A stretch of 5,820 bases of DNA from Gammaproteobacteria bacterium. Its GTDB lineage: Bacteria > Pseudomonadota > Gammaproteobacteria > Pseudomonadales > Azotimanducaceae. The stretch lies in the NCBI GenBank assembly GCA_009839405.1, contig VXPR01000203.1, positions 1 through 5,820 of the forward strand, given 5' to 3'. Positions 1 through 5,775 of this stretch are shown piece after piece. The position numbers and the translations under genes were made by a program. The notes under the pieces are model-generated. The model was not told the origin of the DNA. It searched no databases and saw nothing but the letters and a program-made list of their open reading frames with translations. How positions within the stretch are numbered: position 1 is the stretch's first letter; the number at the start of each line of letters is the position of its first letter.

Positions 1-156
1 CGTTTTCCCCTCACGCGCACCCAGCGCGGGCCCTCCTGGTGGCGGCTCGCTTGCGCTAATAGCTGTGCTTCTAGTCGTCCACCGGTGCATACACCCCGGG
101 CGGGGACACGCCCCGCCCCTTACGGGGCCCTCGCCGAGTTCATCGCAGCGTCAGAA
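1..156. other. Left flank without a recognisable gene
   Basis: I see no convincing coding frame, tRNA or known RNA family here. The short open frames that cross it have no recognisable protein pattern. The stretch is GC-rich and contains an 8-bp palindrome (CACCGGTG, 80-87) and two overlapping GC-rich hairpins listed separately. It lies beyond the 3' end of the leftward VOC gene, so it is probably an intergenic spacer; what lies further left is outside the window. Confidence 0.5.
98..128. repeat. Two overlapping, mutually exclusive GC-rich hairpins
   Basis: GGGCGGGG at 98-105 is perfectly complementary to CCCCGCCC at 111-118, giving an 8-bp stem with a 5-base loop (ACACG). GCCCC at 115-119 can instead pair with GGGGC at 124-128 across the loop TTAC. 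The two stems share bases 115-118, so only one can form at a time. Neither is followed by a T run on either strand, so they are not classical intrinsic terminators. In GC-rich DNA such stems can arise by chance; a function in transcript-end formation is only a guess. Confidence 0.5.
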
Positions 157-175
157 GCAGTTGCGTAGCAACTGC
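157..175 (-). terminator. Candidate terminator hairpin after the VOC gene
   Basis: GCAGTTGC (157-164) and GCAACTGC (168-175) form a perfect 8-bp stem with a 3-base loop, GTA. It starts 32 bases past the VOC stop codon on the minus strand. The sequence following it on that strand is TTCTGACGC, so there is only a short, interrupted T tract. The position and the compact stem favour a terminator or a transcript-protecting stem, but the weak U tract leaves intrinsic termination uncertain. Confidence 0.45.
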
Positions 176-207
176 GAACGCGCCCGTCAGTGCGCGACGG
201 AGCCTCG

Positions 208-642
208 CTAGAGTTCGAGCTTCGTGCCCTGCGCCACTCGCTGCGGCTCTTCCTTCCAGACGTCCGAAGTGTCCACGTACAGCTCTACCTGGTTCCCGTC
301 CGGGTCCGCAAAGTAGAGCGACTGCGTGACCTCGTGATCCACCGGGGCGCACTTGATGCCGGCGTCGTCTAGGTGCCGCTTCGCGTCCCTCAGCTCGTCG
401 AGCGATTCGCCAATCTTGAACGCCACATGGGCAAGTCCGGCCGCCTTGTGCGGCGCCTCTTCGGCATCGTCGCCCAATCCGAGTACCGCGAAGTCGTGGT
501 GATTGCCGAGCGAGAAGAAGGTCATGGGCATCTGGTCGCTGCGCGCGACGATGGGCAGGCCCAGAACGCCGTTGTAGAACGCCTCGGCACGCTCGATGTC
601 CCGCACCTTGATGACTACGTGCCCCAACGACTCAATCTGCAT
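208..642 (-). CDS. VOC-family metalloenzyme (glyoxalase / extradiol dioxygenase-like)
   Basis: This 144-residue protein has the vicinal oxygen chelate fold pattern of two babbab halves, the usual size for single-domain members. The opening LGHVVIKVRDIERAEAFY, the mid-protein GLAHVAFK and the late FADPDGNQVELY are family hallmarks. Likely metal ligands are His8, His72 and Glu120. His103, just before the DPDGN motif, matches the position often occupied by His in catechol 2,3-dioxygenase-like members (family knowledge). Candidate activities are ring-cleaving dioxygenase, glyoxalase-like isomerase or resistance protein; the sequence alone does not decide. No signal peptide is visible, so it is probably cytoplasmic. 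The ATG at 640-642 is chosen over an upstream in-frame start near 765 because a GGGAGGAG site lies just before it and the VOC fold begins directly there. It is in the same orientation as the receptor gene 145 bases upstream, so it may share that transcript or have its own promoter. Confidence 0.88.
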   Translation of the reverse strand: MQIESLGHVVIKVRDIERAEAFYNGVLGLPIVARSDQMPMTFFSLGNHHDFAVLGLGDDAEEAPHKAAGLAHVAFKIGESLDELRDAKRHLDDAGIKCAPVDHEVTQSLYFADPDGNQVELYVDTSDVWKEEPQRVAQGTKLEL

Positions 643-645
643 GTT

Positions 646-653
646 CTCCTCCC
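646..653 (-). promoter_or_regulatory. Shine-Dalgarno site of the VOC gene
   Basis: On the minus strand GGGAGGAG precedes the ATG at 642, with AAC between. Its GGGAGG core ends 5 bases before the start codon. This strong site fixes the start at 642 and argues against the in-frame extension of 41 codons upstream, whose residues show no domain similarity. Confidence 0.75.
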
Positions 654-739
654 GTGATCGCCAATGCTGCCTAGTCTGTCGGTTTGCCCCATCGGCGGCA
701 AGCGGGTGGCGGCATTCAACGGCCTGCCTCCGTATGGCC

Positions 740-763
740 GGGGGAGGGCAGGGCGCCTCCCCC
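740..763 (-). repeat. Strong hairpin between receptor and VOC genes
   Basis: GGGGGAGG (740-747) pairs perfectly with CCTCCCCC (756-763), an 8-bp stem with an 8-base loop. It begins 24 bases beyond the receptor stop codon on the minus strand and about 100 bases before the VOC start. No T tract follows it on that strand (CGGCCATACG), so it is not a textbook intrinsic terminator. It could stabilise the 3' end of the receptor mRNA, partly terminate transcription, or lower expression of the downstream VOC gene. Confidence 0.5.
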
Positions 764-787
764 AATTGAGCTGCCTCGGAACGCCGG

Positions 788-3655
788 TCATGGTCTCAGG
801 CTGTAGGAAACCTCCACGCCCACCAGCCTTGGTTCCGACACTTGGGCGGTGCGGCGATAGCCGTCCACGGCGCCGTGGCGGAGGATTTGGCGGATGCCGA
901 TCTTGTCGAACACGTTGTGGACGAAGCCGGTCACGGTCCATTCGGACGACGGGCTGGTCCACGTAGCGCGCAAGTCGAGGCGATCGTAGGCCGGGGCCTT
1001 GTCGAGTTCGGATTCGTAGGCGGCGAAGTACACGTCCGAAATGTACGCCCAGCTCGCGAGTGCCTCGACGGCGCCTGACGCGCCTAGATCGAATCGGTAG
1101 CTCGCGAAGATGCTGGCCTTGTTCTCCGGTACCTGCAGGAGTTGGTTGCCCTTGATGTCGCGGGCGCGGTCGGGGTTGCTCGCGAGGTTGTAGAGCACCT
1201 GCGGCACCGTCGGGTCTGCGCCGTCGATGATGACGAACGACTCGGTGTACTCGGAGTTCGTGAGGCTGAAGTTGCCGCCGAAGGTGAGTTCCGCCGTCGG
1301 CAGCCAGAGCACTTCGAGCTCGAGCCCCGTAACCCTCGCGCCGGGGGCCGCCTCCACCGACGTCGTGGACGAGACGCCGATGGCGCACACGCTCGAGAGG
1401 CTGTCGAGCCCAAGTTGGGGCGGGCATGCCTCCTCGGTGCGGGTGTGAATCGCGTCGTAGTCATACAGATACACCGAGCCGTTGAACTGCAACGTGCGGT
1501 TTTGGAACTGTCCCTTGTAGCCGAGCTCGTAGGCGATGAGTTCCTCCGGCTCGTAGGTGGGCGTCTGGCTGAAGAAGGTAAGGTTGAAGCCGCCGGAGCG
1601 GTAGCCCGTGGTGACGTTGGCGTAGATCTTCGAACGCTCGTCGGTGGCGTAGTCGAGATTCAGCCGCAGCGTGGTTTTCTCGTCGCGCCGCGCCAGATGC
1701 CGATGGGCACCGAAGGTGATGGGCGTGCCGCCGAGCCAGGGTTCGACCAGTCCCGTCGGCTGGAGGGTGGCGGGGTCGAGCGCCCCGCGCAGCACGTTGG
1801 CAACCCCGAGGGGGATGCCGAGGGCGTTCAGCACGCCCATGGTCTCGGAGTACTGCACGTAGTCCTCGCTGCCCATGACGTCGTCGTAGGCATAGCGCAC
1901 GCCGGCGGTGAGGGAAAGGTTCTCGCTCATGTCCCATACGCCCTGGGTGTAGATGGCGAACGCTTCCCGCTCGGTCTTGTTGTTGCCATGCAGGTCGCTG
2001 CCGATGGTCTCGATGCCGTGCTTCACGGAGCCGAGGGTGGCGTCACCGAGCCAGGTGCCGACGGCGCCGGTGAAGACGCCTTCCTCGTACCCGGCCGCCT
2101 GTGCCAGCTCGCGCGCTGTATGGGAATGCACCGGCTGCGGCGAGCCGGCGAGGAACATGAGCGGCGGGTCGCCGGGAACCGCGCCGGGTGCCGCGATGGC
2201 CAAAATCTGGTCCATCCCCCACGCCGGATCGGTGAACTGGGGCGAGCCGGTTGAGCTGTAGAAGTCGTAGCGCTGGTCGATGGTGGCCTCGTAGAAGAAG
2301 ACGCCGGAAGTGAAGGAGAGCTCGGGCGTCAAGTCCCAGAAAAGCTGCAGCTCGTGCGAGACGTACTCCGCCTCGTGGTTGACGTAGAAGGAGCGGTCGT
2401 CGGTGACGCTTGCGGTGGAATCATCGTCGGTGATGCGGTGGTAGATGAGGTCGTTGTAGCCGAAGATGTACTTGAAGGTGGTGGTGTCGCCCAAGGCCCA
2501 CTCGAACTCGGCCTGATTGCCTTGCTGGTCGAAGATTTCGGAGTTGAGGCCGTTGGTGTAGGCGCACAGGTCCCCGCCCTTGATGTCTTCGCGGTCGAGG
2601 AACACGCACTCGGCGGGGTCCAGCGTCACGTCGCGACCGTGGTTGGGGAACCCGGAGCCGCCGGACGGGTCGATGCCGGGTCGGATGCGCTGTGCGAGCA
2701 GTTCCCCACCGGTGGTGGGGTTTGTGTAGCGCAGCACCGGCATGCGCGGATCGAGGAACGCGGAATCGAGCGGATTGACGACGCTGGCGTCCACGGCGCG
2801 GATGCCGTGTGCCTGCACAGTGTAGTTGCGCAGGCCATCCCCGCCGGGAATGATGTTGTTCTCGCCCACGAGCACGATCAGGCCGCCGCCGTCCGCGCCG
2901 CCGAAGACGCGGTCCACGTCGGCCTTGTTGCTGCGCACGTTCAGCGTCATGGCGTCGTTGATGCGCCACTGGAACTGCAGCGCGACGTTGGTCTCGTCGC
3001 CGCTGTCGAGATCGGGGCCGTCGCCGCGTTCCTCGACCCAGCCGTCGTGCTGGCGGGAAGATACGGTGAGCCGGGAGGTGAGCACATCCTCCACCAGCGG
3101 CCCGGAGATGGCGCCGTAGAGGTCGCGGGTGCCGTAGGTGCCGAGCACGGTTCGGCCCAAGAGCTCAAACTCGTCGGTGGGCTTGCGGTAGATGAAGTTC
3201 ATGGCGCCGCCGACGGCGTTGCGGCCATAGAGTGTGCCCTGCGGCCCGCGCAGCACCTCGATGCGGTCCATGTCCCAGAACGAGCCGATGGTGGCGGTGT
3301 AGAGGTCTTCGGAATAGACCCCGTTCATGTAGGTGGCGACACCTGGGTCGCCGCCCAGGTTGCGGAAGTTGCGCCCGACGCCGCGGATGGCGGAGTCGTA
3401 GGGCTGGATCGTGGTCGCGGGCACCAGATTCTGCAGGTCTGACTGGTTGCGGATTCCGAAGTCGTCGATCATCTCCTCCGTGAAGGCGGTGATCGAGATG
3501 GACGTGTCTTGGATGGAGGCTTCTTTGCGTTCCGCCGTAACCGTGATTTCTTCGATCTGGCGGCTCTCCTCGGCCGCAAGGAGCGGTGGCGAAAGCAGGG
3601 CGAGAGATGCTAGGCAAGCGGTGCAAAGGGAGGACAGCGAGGTACGACTCGTCAT
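788..3655 (-). CDS. TonB-dependent outer-membrane receptor
   Basis: This intact 955-residue receptor should import a ligand across the outer membrane using energy from TonB-ExbB-ExbD. Residues 1 to about 28 form a Sec signal peptide (hydrophobic core SLALLSPPLLAA, cleavage near AA/EE). A TonB box-like segment, IEEITVTAERKE, follows at about 34-45. The plug spans about 46-165 and carries the hallmark RIEVLRGPQGTLYGRNAVGG (131-150). The rest is the 22-strand barrel, with alternating aromatic strands such as GVRYAYDD and YANVTTGYRSGGF, and the C-terminal block FVHNVFDKIGIR...EPRLVGVEVSYSL. It is longer than many receptors of the class (typically about 700-850), with large presumed extracellular loops near 250-380 and 465-560. 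Two close cysteine pairs, Cys350/Cys364 and Cys744/Cys757, fall in such loops. It ends SLRP instead of the usual terminal aromatic residue. The ATG at 3655 is preferred over a GTG at 3712 because GGAGGT lies 8 bases upstream and the signal peptide starts there. The ligand is unknown; plug-and-barrel style fits the broad receptor group for siderophores and organic compounds. Confidence 0.96.
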   Translation of the reverse strand: MTSRTSLSSLCTACLASLALLSPPLLAAEESRQIEEITVTAERKEASIQDTSISITAFTEEMIDDFGIRNQSDLQNLVPATTIQPYDSAIRGVGRNFRNLGGDPGVATYMNGVYSEDLYTATIGSFWDMDRIEVLRGPQGTLYGRNAVGGAMNFIYRKPTDEFELLGRTVLGTYGTRDLYGAISGPLVEDVLTSRLTVSSRQHDGWVEERGDGPDLDSGDETNVALQFQWRINDAMTLNVRSNKADVDRVFGGADGGGLIVLVGENNIIPGGDGLRNYTVQAHGIRAVDASVVNPLDSAFLDPRMPVLRYTNPTTGGELLAQRIRPGIDPSGGSGFPNHGRDVTLDPAECVFLDREDIKGGDLCAYTNGLNSEIFDQQGNQAEFEWALGDTTTFKYIFGYNDLIYHRITDDDSTASVTDDRSFYVNHEAEYVSHELQLFWDLTPELSFTSGVFFYEATIDQRYDFYSSTGSPQFTDPAWGMDQILAIAAPGAVPGDPPLMFLAGSPQPVHSHTARELAQAAGYEEGVFTGAVGTWLGDATLGSVKHGIETIGSDLHGNNKTEREAFAIYTQGVWDMSENLSLTAGVRYAYDDVMGSEDYVQYSETMGVLNALGIPLGVANVLRGALDPATLQPTGLVEPWLGGTPITFGAHRHLARRDEKTTLRLNLDYATDERSKIYANVTTGYRSGGFNLTFFSQTPTYEPEELIAYELGYKGQFQNRTLQFNGSVYLYDYDAIHTRTEEACPPQLGLDSLSSVCAIGVSSTTSVEAAPGARVTGLELEVLWLPTAELTFGGNFSLTNSEYTESFVIIDGADPTVPQVLYNLASNPDRARDIKGNQLLQVPENKASIFASYRFDLGASGAVEALASWAYISDVYFAAYESELDKAPAYDRLDLRATWTSPSSEWTVTGFVHNVFDKIGIRQILRHGAVDGYRRTAQVSEPRLVGVEVSYSLRP

Positions 3656-3662
3656 TTTTGAG

Positions 3663-3687
3663 ACCTCCGCGGCCGTTTTGCCGGAGG
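3663..3687 (-). promoter_or_regulatory. Receptor Shine-Dalgarno site within a potential hairpin
   Basis: The receptor's ribosome site GGAGGT (3663-3668 on the minus strand) ends 8 bases before the ATG at 3655. In the mRNA an upstream CCTCCG (from 3682-3687) is exactly complementary to CGGAGG (from 3664-3669), with a 12-base loop in which an inner GC/GC pairing is also possible. The 3' arm covers most of the Shine-Dalgarno. Folding would hide the site, which suggests control of translation, but the stem is only 6 bp and may be coincidental in this composition. Confidence 0.5.
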
Positions 3688-3876
3688 CGGGCCGCTCGAT
3701 TTGTGAGACCACGGAGCAAGTGCAACCCTAGTCGGACGGTTCGGCCCTTTCCCGCACCTGCTCTGCCGGCACTATGCACTAATTTGACGCATTTTGTTGC
3801 GGAATGTTCCGGTATGTGGGGCAGACTTGGGGATGTCGCGCTTCTTCCTATGGGATAAATCGAGCAACACGTTGAT

Positions 3877-3910
3877 GCTTCGAGGATTTGATTCGAAGCG
3901 AGGGCCCTCG
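3877..3910. promoter_or_regulatory. Operator-like inverted repeat plus adjoining palindrome
   Basis: GCTTCGA (3877-3883) and TCGAAGC (3893-3899) form a perfect 7-bp inverted repeat with a 9-base AT-rich spacer, GGATTTGAT. The centre-to-centre distance of the arms is 16 bases, a spacing compatible with a dimeric helix-turn-helix regulator. Directly adjoining and sharing one base is the perfect 12-bp palindrome CGAGGGCCCTCG (3899-3910). The pair sits about 220-255 bases upstream of the receptor start and about 140-175 upstream of the oxygenase start, upstream of its TATACT box. No regulator gene is in the window, so the binding protein is unknown. Confidence 0.5.
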
Positions 3911-3975
3911 GCCTGTTCCCTGGGCGTCGGCGCTCCGTCCTCGGCGGGCCGAACTCCAAAGCCGGGCCGCGCCGC

Positions 3976-3981
3976 TATACT
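3976..3981 (+). promoter_or_regulatory. Candidate -10 box for the oxygenase operon
   Basis: TATACT differs from the sigma-70 consensus TATAAT at one base and stands out in a very GC-rich surround (GCCGC before, CGTTCG after). It is 70 bases upstream of the oxygenase ATG, so transcription would begin near 3988. No good TTGACA-like hexamer lies 16-18 bases upstream, so the promoter may rely on an activator, which would fit the operator-like repeats further upstream. Confidence 0.4.
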
Positions 3982-4032
3982 CGTTCGGTGGTGCCAGCGG
4001 CGGTGTCAGCGAAGGCACCCAATGCGGATGCG

Positions 4033-4041
4033 AAGGAGGAG
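4033..4041 (+). promoter_or_regulatory. Shine-Dalgarno site of the oxygenase gene
   Basis: AAGGAGGAG ends 10 bases before the ATG at 4052, and a second purine run, GAGGGG (4043-4048), lies even closer. This selects 4052 as the start. Two in-frame ATGs at 4022 and 4028 lie upstream of these sites and have no comparable ribosome site of their own. Confidence 0.7.
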
Positions 4042-4051
4042 TGAGGGGAAC

Positions 4052-5284
4052 ATGGCGACGGCGAGTGCAGCCCTTGAGTCTCGGCATCAGCCGGCGGGCG
4101 AGTTCAATCCTCGGGTCACCACGTTCGAGCGGCCGGCGCACCACTACAGCTATCTGCACACCCCGGACGGCGATTGGCTGGCATCTGATGGCGAGACCCT
4201 GCACGTGCAGGAGCATGTGGACGACGCCGCTCTTTGGGATGTCGCAGGTGACGGTTTTGTCCATGCCGCGACCGGCCTCAAGCTGTCCGCTTCCGTGGAC
4301 CAGACGAACGGTGCCTGCCGGCTGGCGCGCAATGGCGTCGCCGTGGGCGCGGACGGCAAACTCGGCGAAGCTGGCGATTTCGCGGTGGGTCACGGTCCCG
4401 AACAACTGCCTTCGGAGTCCCTGCGCATCCTGCGTGAGCAAGGCTGGGTGGCGCTCACCTGCATCCTCGAACCGGACGTGGTGGACGGCTTGCAGCAGGT
4501 CGGCTGCGTGGACGCCTACGAAAGCCGCACTCCGGTGCGCGAGACGCCGCTGGTGCAGCATCCTGCGGTGGCGAAGATGACGGCCGAGCCGGTTTCGCTT
4601 TGGCTCACGCGCCAGTACATGCACACGGGCGACATCCGCCTCGGCCACTCGCCTGGCATCACGGCGCTGACCAAGGACGATGGCGAGCGCGAGGTGCAGG
4701 GCTGGCACACCGACTTCCCGTATCTGTGGGGCACCGGCGACCGCGTGCCGCTGCCATCGGGAGACCTGGTGCTCGGCATGCAGCGCAATGTCTGCGTCTC
4801 GGACTTCACGCGCACCAACGGCGGCACCCTGTTCAAGCTCGGCAGCCACGCCACCGCGGCGCCGCCGCCGGAGGAGTGGGGCATCTCGCGGCACACCTAT
4901 CGCAAGGGCCACAGGGCGAAGTTCGGCCTGCCCTACAGCGGTCCGGAGTCCGACCTCATCGAGGCGCCGGCCGGCACCATCATCCTCTACGACGCAAGGA
5001 CGTGGCACCGCGCCGGCATGAACTTCACCGAGAACAAGCGCGGCGCCCAGATTCAGGCCATCATCCCCGGCTTCATCGTGCCGTTCATGGACACGAGCGC
5101 CACCTACAAGGCGTTCTTGGCGAGCGCGGCGTATCACGGCCTTACCGAGCGCGAGCGACGCGAAGTGGAGCGGCTGATGGTGCAGAAGATCGTGGGCCCG
5201 GCCGGGGTGTTCGCCATCACCATCGACGAGGAACTCACCGAGCGGGCACGCCGCCGGCGCGACGATCGCGAATCGTTGTATTGA
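4052..5284 (+). CDS. PhyH-family Fe(II)/2-oxoglutarate dioxygenase with N-terminal extension
   Basis: The 410-residue protein belongs to the phytanoyl-CoA dioxygenase (PhyH) family, which hydroxylates organic substrates using Fe(II), O2 and 2-oxoglutarate. The catalytic region runs from about 121 to 350. It begins with LRILREQGWVAL, carries the iron ligands His219 and Asp221 in QGWHTDFPYLWG, the NGGTLFKLGSH segment (256-266, usually PGSH in the family) and the distal ligand His319 in TWHRAGMNF. Arg330, 11 residues past the distal His, matches the spacing of the 2-oxoglutarate-binding Arg in human PHYH (His264/Arg275). All catalytic residues are therefore present. Residues 1 to about 120 are not part of the usual family core; they contain DWLASDGETLHVQ and ALWDVAGDGF-type segments suggestive of a small beta-rich domain. 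The C-terminus (360-410) is charged and helical. No signal peptide is seen, so it is likely cytoplasmic. It is divergent from the receptor and overlaps the downstream barrel gene. The substrate is unknown; CoA thioesters, amino acids, halogenation precursors and small metabolites all occur in this family. Confidence 0.92.
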   Translation: MATASAALESRHQPAGEFNPRVTTFERPAHHYSYLHTPDGDWLASDGETLHVQEHVDDAALWDVAGDGFVHAATGLKLSASVDQTNGACRLARNGVAVGADGKLGEAGDFAVGHGPEQLPSESLRILREQGWVALTCILEPDVVDGLQQVGCVDAYESRTPVRETPLVQHPAVAKMTAEPVSLWLTRQYMHTGDIRLGHSPGITALTKDDGEREVQGWHTDFPYLWGTGDRVPLPSGDLVLGMQRNVCVSDFTRTNGGTLFKLGSHATAAPPPEEWGISRHTYRKGHRAKFGLPYSGPESDLIEAPAGTIILYDARTWHRAGMNFTENKRGAQIQAIIPGFIVPFMDTSATYKAFLASAAYHGLTERERREVERLMVQKIVGPAGVFAITIDEELTERARRRRDDRESLY

Positions 5285-5766
5285 GCGCCCGCAACGTGGC
5301 GCGCTTCGGGCGCGGGGTGGCCGGCGCCGGGGCCTTGCTGCTGGCGGGCTGGGCGAGTGGCGCCGAGGGGCTCTCGCTCGATGTGGGCGTTGGTGCCGTG
5401 TCGGTGGAGTCGACGCGATTTCAGGATGTGAAGGCGGCCGACGCCACCGACCTGCCCCTGCTCTATGGCGACCGGGCGCGGTTCACGGACGGGCAATACG
5501 ACCGCAGCGCGGAACTCAGGCTTGGCATCGGCTATCGGCCCCTGCCGCGCCTTAGGGCTGGTCTTGAACTTGCGGCTGCACCGGGCGTCGACTTCAGCGG
5601 CAATGCCAACTACCTGCGCTCCGGCGACGAACAGCCATCCACGGCGGAACTTTCTGTCCGTCGCTTGCTGCTGACGGCAACGTGGGATGTGTTCTCGTGG
5701 CGCTTCGGCGGTGCGGGCCCGGCTTCACGCCTCTATGTCGGCGGGGGCGAACGGGGCGGCCGGTAA
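5281..5766 (+). CDS. Predicted outer-membrane beta-barrel protein, apparently cut short
   Basis: This frame encodes 161 residues if read from TTG at 5281, which overlaps the oxygenase stop (TTGA) and suggests translational coupling. GTG at 5296 is an alternative; neither has a clear Shine-Dalgarno. The N-terminus is a good Sec signal peptide: Arg-rich start, hydrophobic AGAGALLLAGW, and SGA/EG cleavage after about residue 28. The mature part shows alternating amphipathic strands with Gly and aromatic residues: about 31-44, 76-86, 91-100, 121-138 and 149-156. This is typical of small OmpA/OmpW-like barrels, which usually have eight strands and end in an aromatic residue. Here the reading stops after about five strands with GERGGR, directly after the strand LYVGGG. 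Truncation, a frameshift in the nearby G run (5743-5747) or a sequence error near the window edge are all possible. I do not recognise the specific family. Its partner role with the oxygenase is unknown; an outer-membrane location is inferred. Confidence 0.6.
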   Translation: MSARNVARFGRGVAGAGALLLAGWASGAEGLSLDVGVGAVSVESTRFQDVKAADATDLPLLYGDRARFTDGQYDRSAELRLGIGYRPLPRLRAGLELAAAPGVDFSGNANYLRSGDEQPSTAELSVRRLLLTATWDVFSWRFGGAGPASRLYVGGGERGGR

Positions 5767-5775
5767 CGCCGCCCC
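5753..5775 (+). repeat. Perfect hairpin spanning the stop of the barrel gene
   Basis: GGGGCGGC (5753-5760) pairs with GCCGCCCC (5768-5775), an 8-bp stem. The TAA stop (5764-5766) sits inside its 7-base loop. It is followed by more C bases and ACCGTGCG, not by T, so it lacks the U tract of an intrinsic terminator. The run of eight C (5772-5779) and the composition make this stretch prone to sequencing or assembly error, which bears on whether the stop is real. Confidence 0.45.

Larger units (their letters stand above)
3656..4051. other. Divergent intergenic control region
   Basis: These 396 bases separate the leftward receptor gene from the rightward oxygenase gene and must hold the promoters of both. 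The part at about 3771-3900 is noticeably more AT-rich than the flanking genes, as expected for promoters. It contains a Shine-Dalgarno masking hairpin for the receptor, a short CGGAA-TG-TTCCG dyad (3800-3811), a 7-bp inverted repeat next to a 12-bp palindrome (3877-3910), a TATACT box (3976-3981), and a weak 6-bp stem GGTGCC/GGCACC (3990-4019) in the presumed oxygenase leader. I found no convincing -35/-10 pair for the receptor. Open frames that read through from 3712 and 3794 lack their own ribosome sites, and I regard them as non-coding upstream extensions. Confidence 0.7.

Noticed and set aside
1..207. Possible tRNA or small RNA in the left flank
   Set aside because: No cloverleaf arms, TPsiC-like GGTTCGAATCC pattern or other known RNA signature could be found; only isolated GC stems are present.
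1142..2254. Long open frame (370 codons) on the plus strand opposite the receptor gene
   Set aside because: It is antisense to an intact, clearly recognisable receptor. Its translation is rich in Val, Gly, Ala, Arg and Glu with no domain pattern, as expected from GC-rich third-position bias.
2354..3442. Second long plus-strand open frame (362 codons) opposite the receptor
   Set aside because: It has the same shadow character: low-complexity Val/Ala/Gly-rich translation, no ribosome site, and it lies fully inside the receptor gene.
3800..3811. CGGAA-TG-TTCCG dyad as an operator
   Set aside because: The arms are only 5 bp and I recognise no known regulator site. It is mentioned in the control region entry but is too short to claim alone.
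3784..3812. TTGACG (3784-3789) as a plus-strand -35 box
   Set aside because: No acceptable -10 hexamer lies 16-18 bases downstream; the nearest TATG-containing sequence is about 23 bases away.
3990..4019. GGTGCC/GGCACC stem in the oxygenase leader
   Set aside because: A 6-bp stem with an 18-base loop that does not cover the ribosome site is likely to be weak and may be chance.
3848..5137. Minus-strand open frame of 429 codons opposite the oxygenase
   Set aside because: The oxygenase on the other strand has complete catalytic motifs. The antisense translation is an Arg/His/Val-rich mix without recognisable motifs and would run across the promoter region.
4600..5280. Upstream part of the open frame that leads into the barrel gene
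   Set aside because: Before 5281 this frame overlaps the oxygenase out of frame and reads as an Arg/His-rich shadow. The signal peptide beginning at about 5281 marks the real start.
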